Positions 60,581 through 64,000 of a DNA stretch of 64,000 nucleotides are shown here, one piece after another. The notes beneath the pieces were generated by a model that had not been told where the DNA came from, searched no databases, and saw nothing but the letters and a program-made list of their open reading frames with translations. The DNA is from Dokdonella_A soli (GTDB lineage: Bacteria > Pseudomonadota > Gammaproteobacteria > Xanthomonadales > Rhodanobacteraceae): assembly GCF_039523175.1 (NCBI RefSeq), contig NZ_BAAAEU010000006.1, positions 124,001-188,000 of the forward strand. Direction: 5' to 3'. The position numbers were made by a program, and so were the translations under genes. Each line of letters begins with the position of its first letter. Position 1 is the first letter of the stretch.

Positions 60581-62716
60581 TCAGGCAAACGCGATTCCTC
60601 CATCCGCCAGCGGCAGCGAGCGGATGCGCCTGCCGGTCAACGCGAACACCGCGTTCGCGATCGCCGGTGCGACCAGCGGCACGCCGACCTCGCCCATGCC
60701 ACCGGGCTTGTCGCCGCCTTCGAGCAACGCGACCGAGATCGCCGGCATCTCCGGCATGCGCGGGATTGTGAAGTCGTGGAAGTTCGACTGCTCGACGCGG
60801 CCGTCCTTCAGCGTGATCTTGCTGCGCAGCGCATTGATCAGGCCGCTCACCGCGCCGCCCTGCAGCTGCGCGACAACCTGGTCCGGATGCACCGCGATGC
60901 CGGGGTCGACCGCAAACGCGAGCCTCTCGAGCCTGACCTTCTGCGCGCTGCCGGACACCTCGGCGACCAGCGCCAGATGCGTGTCGTAGCATTCCATCGA
61001 CGCGACGCCGAACGCATGGCCTGACGGCGGCTTGTCGCTCCAGCCCGCGTCCTTCGCCGCGCGCTCGAGCACCGCACGTTGACGCGGCAGTGCGTCGAGC
61101 ATCGCGAGACGGAATTCGAGCGGATTCTTGCCGGCCGCAACGCTGAGCTCATCGATGAAACACTCGATCGCGAACGCGTTCAGTGCATTGCTGACCGAAC
61201 GCCAGTAGCCGACCTTGAGGCCGACCTCCTGGATCACCGTACGCAGGTCGAGGTTCGGGATCGCATAGGTGAGGTTCACTGCGCCTTCGGTCATGAAGCC
61301 GTCGATACCGTCCTTGACAACGCCCGGGAACATGCGGTTGGTGATCGACGGCGAGATCATTTTCTGCGTGAACGCGACGACGCGGCCATCGGCGACCGCA
61401 CCGCGCATCAGGTGCAGCGACGGCGGCCGGTAGACGTCGTGATGCACGTCGTCCTCGCGTGTCCAGATCAGCTTGACCGGCGTGCCAGGCATCGCCTTCG
61501 CGATCGCAACGGCCTGACCGACGTAGTCGACGTCGAGGCGCCGGCCGAAGCCGCCGCCGATGAACTGCGAATGGATGTGTACCTGTTCCGGCTTCACCCC
61601 GGCCGCCTGCGCGGCGACGCCCTGCGCGCCCTGCGGGAACTGCGTGCTGGCCCAGACCTCGACGCCCTGGTTCGACACCCGCGCGGTACAGTTCTGCGGC
61701 TCCAGTGTCATGTGCGCGAGCATCTGCGAGGTGTAGCGCGCTTCGATCGGCTTGGTCTTCGCGAACGCGGCGTCGACATCGCCGGTGTGCTTGACGACTG
61801 CGCCGGGCTGGTCGCGCGCGCCGTCCAGCAACGCGAAGATCGCGGCACTGTCGAGCTTCGCGGCAGCGCCTTCGTCCCACTGGATCTTCACGTCGGCGAG
61901 TGCGGATTTCGCGGTCCACCAATGATCCGCGATCACCGCGACGCCCTCGCCGATCGACACGACCTTGCGCACGCCGGCGCGCTTCTCGACCGCGCTCGCA
62001 TCGAACGAAGCGACTTTTCCGCCGAGCACCGGACACTGCGCGAGTGCGGCGTGGAGCATACCGGGTTGCTTCACGTCGATACCGAACACGGTGCGGCCGC
62101 GCGCCTTGTCGGCACCATCCAGGCGCGGCAGCGGCTTGCCGATCACGCTGAATTCGCTGCGCGGTTTCAGCGCGACATCCTTCGGCACCGGTTGCGTCGC
62201 GGCGGCCGTGGCGAGCGCGCCGAAGGCGAGTTTCCGGTCGCCGTGCACGACGTGGCCATCGGCGACGCGGCACTCGGCCGCGGGTACCTTCCACTGCGCG
62301 GCCGCCGCGCCGACCAGCATCGTGCGCGCCGCCGCGCCGGCCTGGCGCAGCGTATCCCAGCCATCGCGCACGCTGGTGCTGCCGCCGGTGATCTGCGCGC
62401 CGAGCAGCTTGTTCACATAGACCGGATCGACCGGCGCCTGCTCGACCTTGACGGCAGCGGGCGCAACGCCGAGTTCCTCGGCGATCAGCATGGTCAGCGC
62501 GGTGTGCACGTCCTGGCCCATCTCGTTGCGCTGGCAGAACAGGGTCACGCCGCCACCGGGCGCGATCTGCACCCATGCGTTCGCGCGCACGTCGGCCGCC
62601 GCAGCGACGGGTTTCGCGTGGCCGGCACCGAGGCGGAAGCCGAGCAGCAGCCCGCTGCCGATCACCGCAGAGGTAGCGACGAAGCGGCGACGCGAGAGAT
62701 CGATCGAGGCGTTCAT
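60581..62716 (-). CDS. iorB: Molybdopterin-binding oxidoreductase large subunit (isoquinoline 1-oxidoreductase beta-like)
   Basis: A 711-residue protein of the xanthine dehydrogenase superfamily. A Tat signal (SRRRFVATSAVIGSGLLLG, twin arginine at residues 9-10) indicates export with its folded cofactor. GGGFGRRLDVDYVGQAV, the substrate-channel TREDDVHHDVYRPPSL and the late GGMGEVGVPLVAPAIANAVF (with the Glu next to molybdenum) are family marks. It oxidises N-heterocycles or aldehydes; the true substrate is unknown. The start ATG 62716 overlaps the small-subunit stop by four bases. Longer upstream frames are read-through of the small subunit in another frame. Confidence 0.9.
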   Translation of the reverse strand: MNASIDLSRRRFVATSAVIGSGLLLGFRLGAGHAKPVAAAADVRANAWVQIAPGGGVTLFCQRNEMGQDVHTALTMLIAEELGVAPAAVKVEQAPVDPVYVNKLLGAQITGGSTSVRDGWDTLRQAGAAARTMLVGAAAAQWKVPAAECRVADGHVVHGDRKLAFGALATAAATQPVPKDVALKPRSEFSVIGKPLPRLDGADKARGRTVFGIDVKQPGMLHAALAQCPVLGGKVASFDASAVEKRAGVRKVVSIGEGVAVIADHWWTAKSALADVKIQWDEGAAAKLDSAAIFALLDGARDQPGAVVKHTGDVDAAFAKTKPIEARYTSQMLAHMTLEPQNCTARVSNQGVEVWASTQFPQGAQGVAAQAAGVKPEQVHIHSQFIGGGFGRRLDVDYVGQAVAIAKAMPGTPVKLIWTREDDVHHDVYRPPSLHLMRGAVADGRVVAFTQKMISPSITNRMFPGVVKDGIDGFMTEGAVNLTYAIPNLDLRTVIQEVGLKVGYWRSVSNALNAFAIECFIDELSVAAGKNPLEFRLAMLDALPRQRAVLERAAKDAGWSDKPPSGHAFGVASMECYDTHLALVAEVSGSAQKVRLERLAFAVDPGIAVHPDQVVAQLQGGAVSGLINALRSKITLKDGRVEQSNFHDFTIPRMPEMPAISVALLEGGDKPGGMGEVGVPLVAPAIANAVFALTGRRIRSLPLADGGIAFA

Positions 62717-63177
62717 GCCGCGCCCTCCAGCTGGGCGGCGACGGCGTGGATCGCCGCGCGAATCCGCACATAGGTGCCGCAGCGGCACAGGTTGCCGGCC
62801 ATCGCGATATCGATGTCGGCATCGCTCGGCTTCGGATTCTTCGACAACAACGCGGTCGCCGACATCACCTGGCCGGACTGGCAATAGCCGCATTGCGGCA
62901 CCTGGATCCGGTCCCACGCGGCCTGCACCGCGTGCGCGACCTTGCCGTCGAGACCCTCGATCGTCGTGAGCTTCTTGCCGGCCGCCCCGGACAACGGGGT
63001 GACGCAGGAGCGGATCGGCTGGCCGTCCAGATACACGGTACAGGCGCCGCACAACGCCATGCCGCAACCGAACTTGGTGCCGGTCAAGCCAAGATGATCG
63101 CGCAGCACCCAGAGCAGTGGCGTATCGGGTGCGGCGTCCACGGACACGGTCTTGCCATTCAGTTGGAGCGAAGTCAT
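62713..63177 (-). CDS. iorA: (2Fe-2S)-binding small subunit of the molybdenum oxidoreductase
   Basis: A 154-residue protein with two iron-sulfur sites. The plant-ferredoxin-like cluster is bound by CGMALCGACTVY and a further Cys in RSCVTPL; the second by CGYCQSGQVM and CRCGTYVR. This is the standard alpha/small subunit of IorAB-type enzymes, which passes electrons from molybdopterin to a cytochrome. It is the first gene of the pair; the MFS gene diverges upstream. Confidence 0.92.
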   Translation of the reverse strand: MTSLQLNGKTVSVDAAPDTPLLWVLRDHLGLTGTKFGCGMALCGACTVYLDGQPIRSCVTPLSGAAGKKLTTIEGLDGKVAHAVQAAWDRIQVPQCGYCQSGQVMSATALLSKNPKPSDADIDIAMAGNLCRCGTYVRIRAAIHAVAAQLEGAA

Positions 63178-63450
63178 CGGGAATTCCTCGAGGTCGACGC
63201 AAGGGGACGCTCACCACGGTGACGCGGCGCGCGGATCAGTACAGGCACAAGGAAAGGGGCGGCGAAGCGCCGCACGGTTGCTGCGATGGCAGGCAGCCCG
63301 GACATCCGGCAAGGATACGCCTGCGTCCGCGAGCCCGTCACGCCATCGGCTCGTCGACCGCCAACGGCGCGTTGCCGATTCGTGCAATCCCTCGGCACAC
63401 GGATCCTGTATCGTGCGCGCCGCACTCTTCGAACTATCCAGGCCCATCGC

Positions 63451-64000
63451 GTGAACCCTTCCGTCACGAACGCACCGCGTCGCGCCGCGGTCCTGTTCAT
63501 CTTCGTCACCGTGCTGATCGACATCCTGTCGTTCGGCATCATCATTCCGGTGCTGCCGCACCTGGTCGAGCAACTCGCCGGCGGCGGCATCGCCAAGGCC
63601 GCGATGTGGGTCGGCGTGTTCGGCACCTTGTTCGCGGCGATCCAGTTCGTCTGTGCGCCGATCCAGGGCGCGCTGTCGGACCGCTTCGGACGCCGGCCGG
63701 TCGTGCTGTTGTCGAACCTCGGTATCGGTGTCGACTTCCTGTTCATGGCGCTGGTCAACACGCTGCCGCTGCTGCTGATCGGGCGCTGCGTCTCCGGCGC
63801 CACCGCGGCCAGCTTCACGACCGCGAACGCATACATCGCGGACGTGACGCCGCCGGAAAGGCGCGCCGCCAGCTTCGGCCTGCTCGGCGCCGCGTTCGGC
63901 ATCGGCTTCATCATCGGGCCGGCGCTCGGCGGCCTGCTCGGCGGCATCAACGTGCGACTGCCGTTCTTCGCCGCGGCCGTGCTCGCGCTGACGAACTTCT
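63451..64000 (+). CDS. TetA-like MFS drug-efflux transporter, N-terminal part (3' end outside window)
   Basis: About 183 residues up to the window edge. The frame has five or more transmembrane helices. Motif A is ALSDRFGRRPVVLLSN, and motif C, characteristic of drug/H+ antiporters, is GAAFGIGFIIGPALGG. TLIDILSFGIIIPVLPHLVE at the start is like the TetA(class)-type TCR family. The GTG start at 63451 follows from the position of the first conserved residues. It diverges from iorAB. The exact substrate cannot be told. Confidence 0.85.
   Translation, partial: MNPSVTNAPRRAAVLFIFVTVLIDILSFGIIIPVLPHLVEQLAGGGIAKAAMWVGVFGTLFAAIQFVCAPIQGALSDRFGRRPVVLLSNLGIGVDFLFMALVNTLPLLLIGRCVSGATAASFTTANAYIADVTPPERRAASFGLLGAAFGIGFIIGPALGGLLGGINVRLPFFAAAVLALTNF

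Noticed and set aside
60581..63217. An extended oxidoreductase frame starting at 63217
   Set aside because: The part above 62716 is a shifted reading of the 2Fe-2S small subunit; the Tat signal starts at 62716 and the four-base overlap fits a normal operon.

Overview
The window is GC-rich (roughly two thirds G+C), dense, bacterial chromosomal DNA. Gene content and order point to a gammaproteobacterium of the Xanthomonadales, most like the Rhodanobacteraceae (Dokdonella/Rudaea/Dyella-like). Supporting signs are a hemD-hemX-hemY operon, a rhodanese-secB-gpsA-trmL block, ubiJ-ubiB, several xanthomonad-type palindromic repeats, and a PNGase A/H+-like exported amidase known from this family of bacteria. 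I found no rRNA, tRNA, CRISPR array, insertion sequence or prophage.

Layout. 1-5.8 kb: tail of a flavin reductase, a DUF2845 exported protein with a duplicated 3' end, hemYXD (minus strand), a thioesterase and a lipoprotein. 5.9-10.6 kb: the rhodanese-secB-gpsA-trmL housekeeping block with a PNGase A-like gene between rhodanese and secB. 10.6-17.3 kb: two tiny exported proteins sharing an upstream block, an SDR, an M16 peptidase, a DUF4156 lipoprotein and an exported alpha/beta hydrolase. 17.4-21.7 kb: ubiJ-ubiB, a lipoprotein, arfB and a PlsC-like acyltransferase. 21.8-32.0 kb: a polytopic membrane protein, a Hanks-type kinase, DUF1579, uvrD carrying an in-frame palindromic element, an exported gluzincin peptidase, a UPF0114 protein and a saccharopine-dehydrogenase-like protein. 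32.1-41.7 kb is the accessory zone: a frameshifted DUF4410-like lipoprotein, a Sel1-repeat lipoprotein, a 2,147-residue RHS protein ending in an HExxH metallopeptidase-like tip, a long non-coding gap, an XRE regulator, a VOC protein, a small HTH protein and a gene remnant.

41.7-50.2 kb: a 2OG-Fe(II) oxygenase, fbp, then a same-strand run of small soluble enzymes (VOC, DUF1579-like, PfpI-like, cupin, VOC, WYL regulator), a DUF885 peptidase, and a VOC/SRPBCC pair. 50.3-55.1 kb: phhA, an 82-bp tandem repeat, a rhomboid protease, a GGDEF cyclase, and terC under a yybP-ykoY (Mn2+) riboswitch. 55.2-64 kb: an RlmI-like methyltransferase, two abutting gene remnants, a two-DTG/PDZ aspartic protease diverging from an ArsR-like regulator, folE, an IorAB-type molybdenum oxidoreductase and the start of a TetA-like MFS exporter.

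Three repeat families are scattered through the window: the REP arm GTAGGAGCGGCTTCAGCCGC, a composite CCCTCTCCCCC/GGGGGAGAGGG palindrome (three copies, one inside uvrD), and a GTTGGG/CCCAAC element. Several genes (ubiJ, arfB, trmL, uvrD, rlmI, probably the WYL regulator) have a -10-like hexamer exactly six bases before the start codon, which suggests leaderless transcripts. The most distinctive accessory unit is the RHS protein with its tightly linked downstream Sel1 lipoprotein, a likely toxin/immunity pair.
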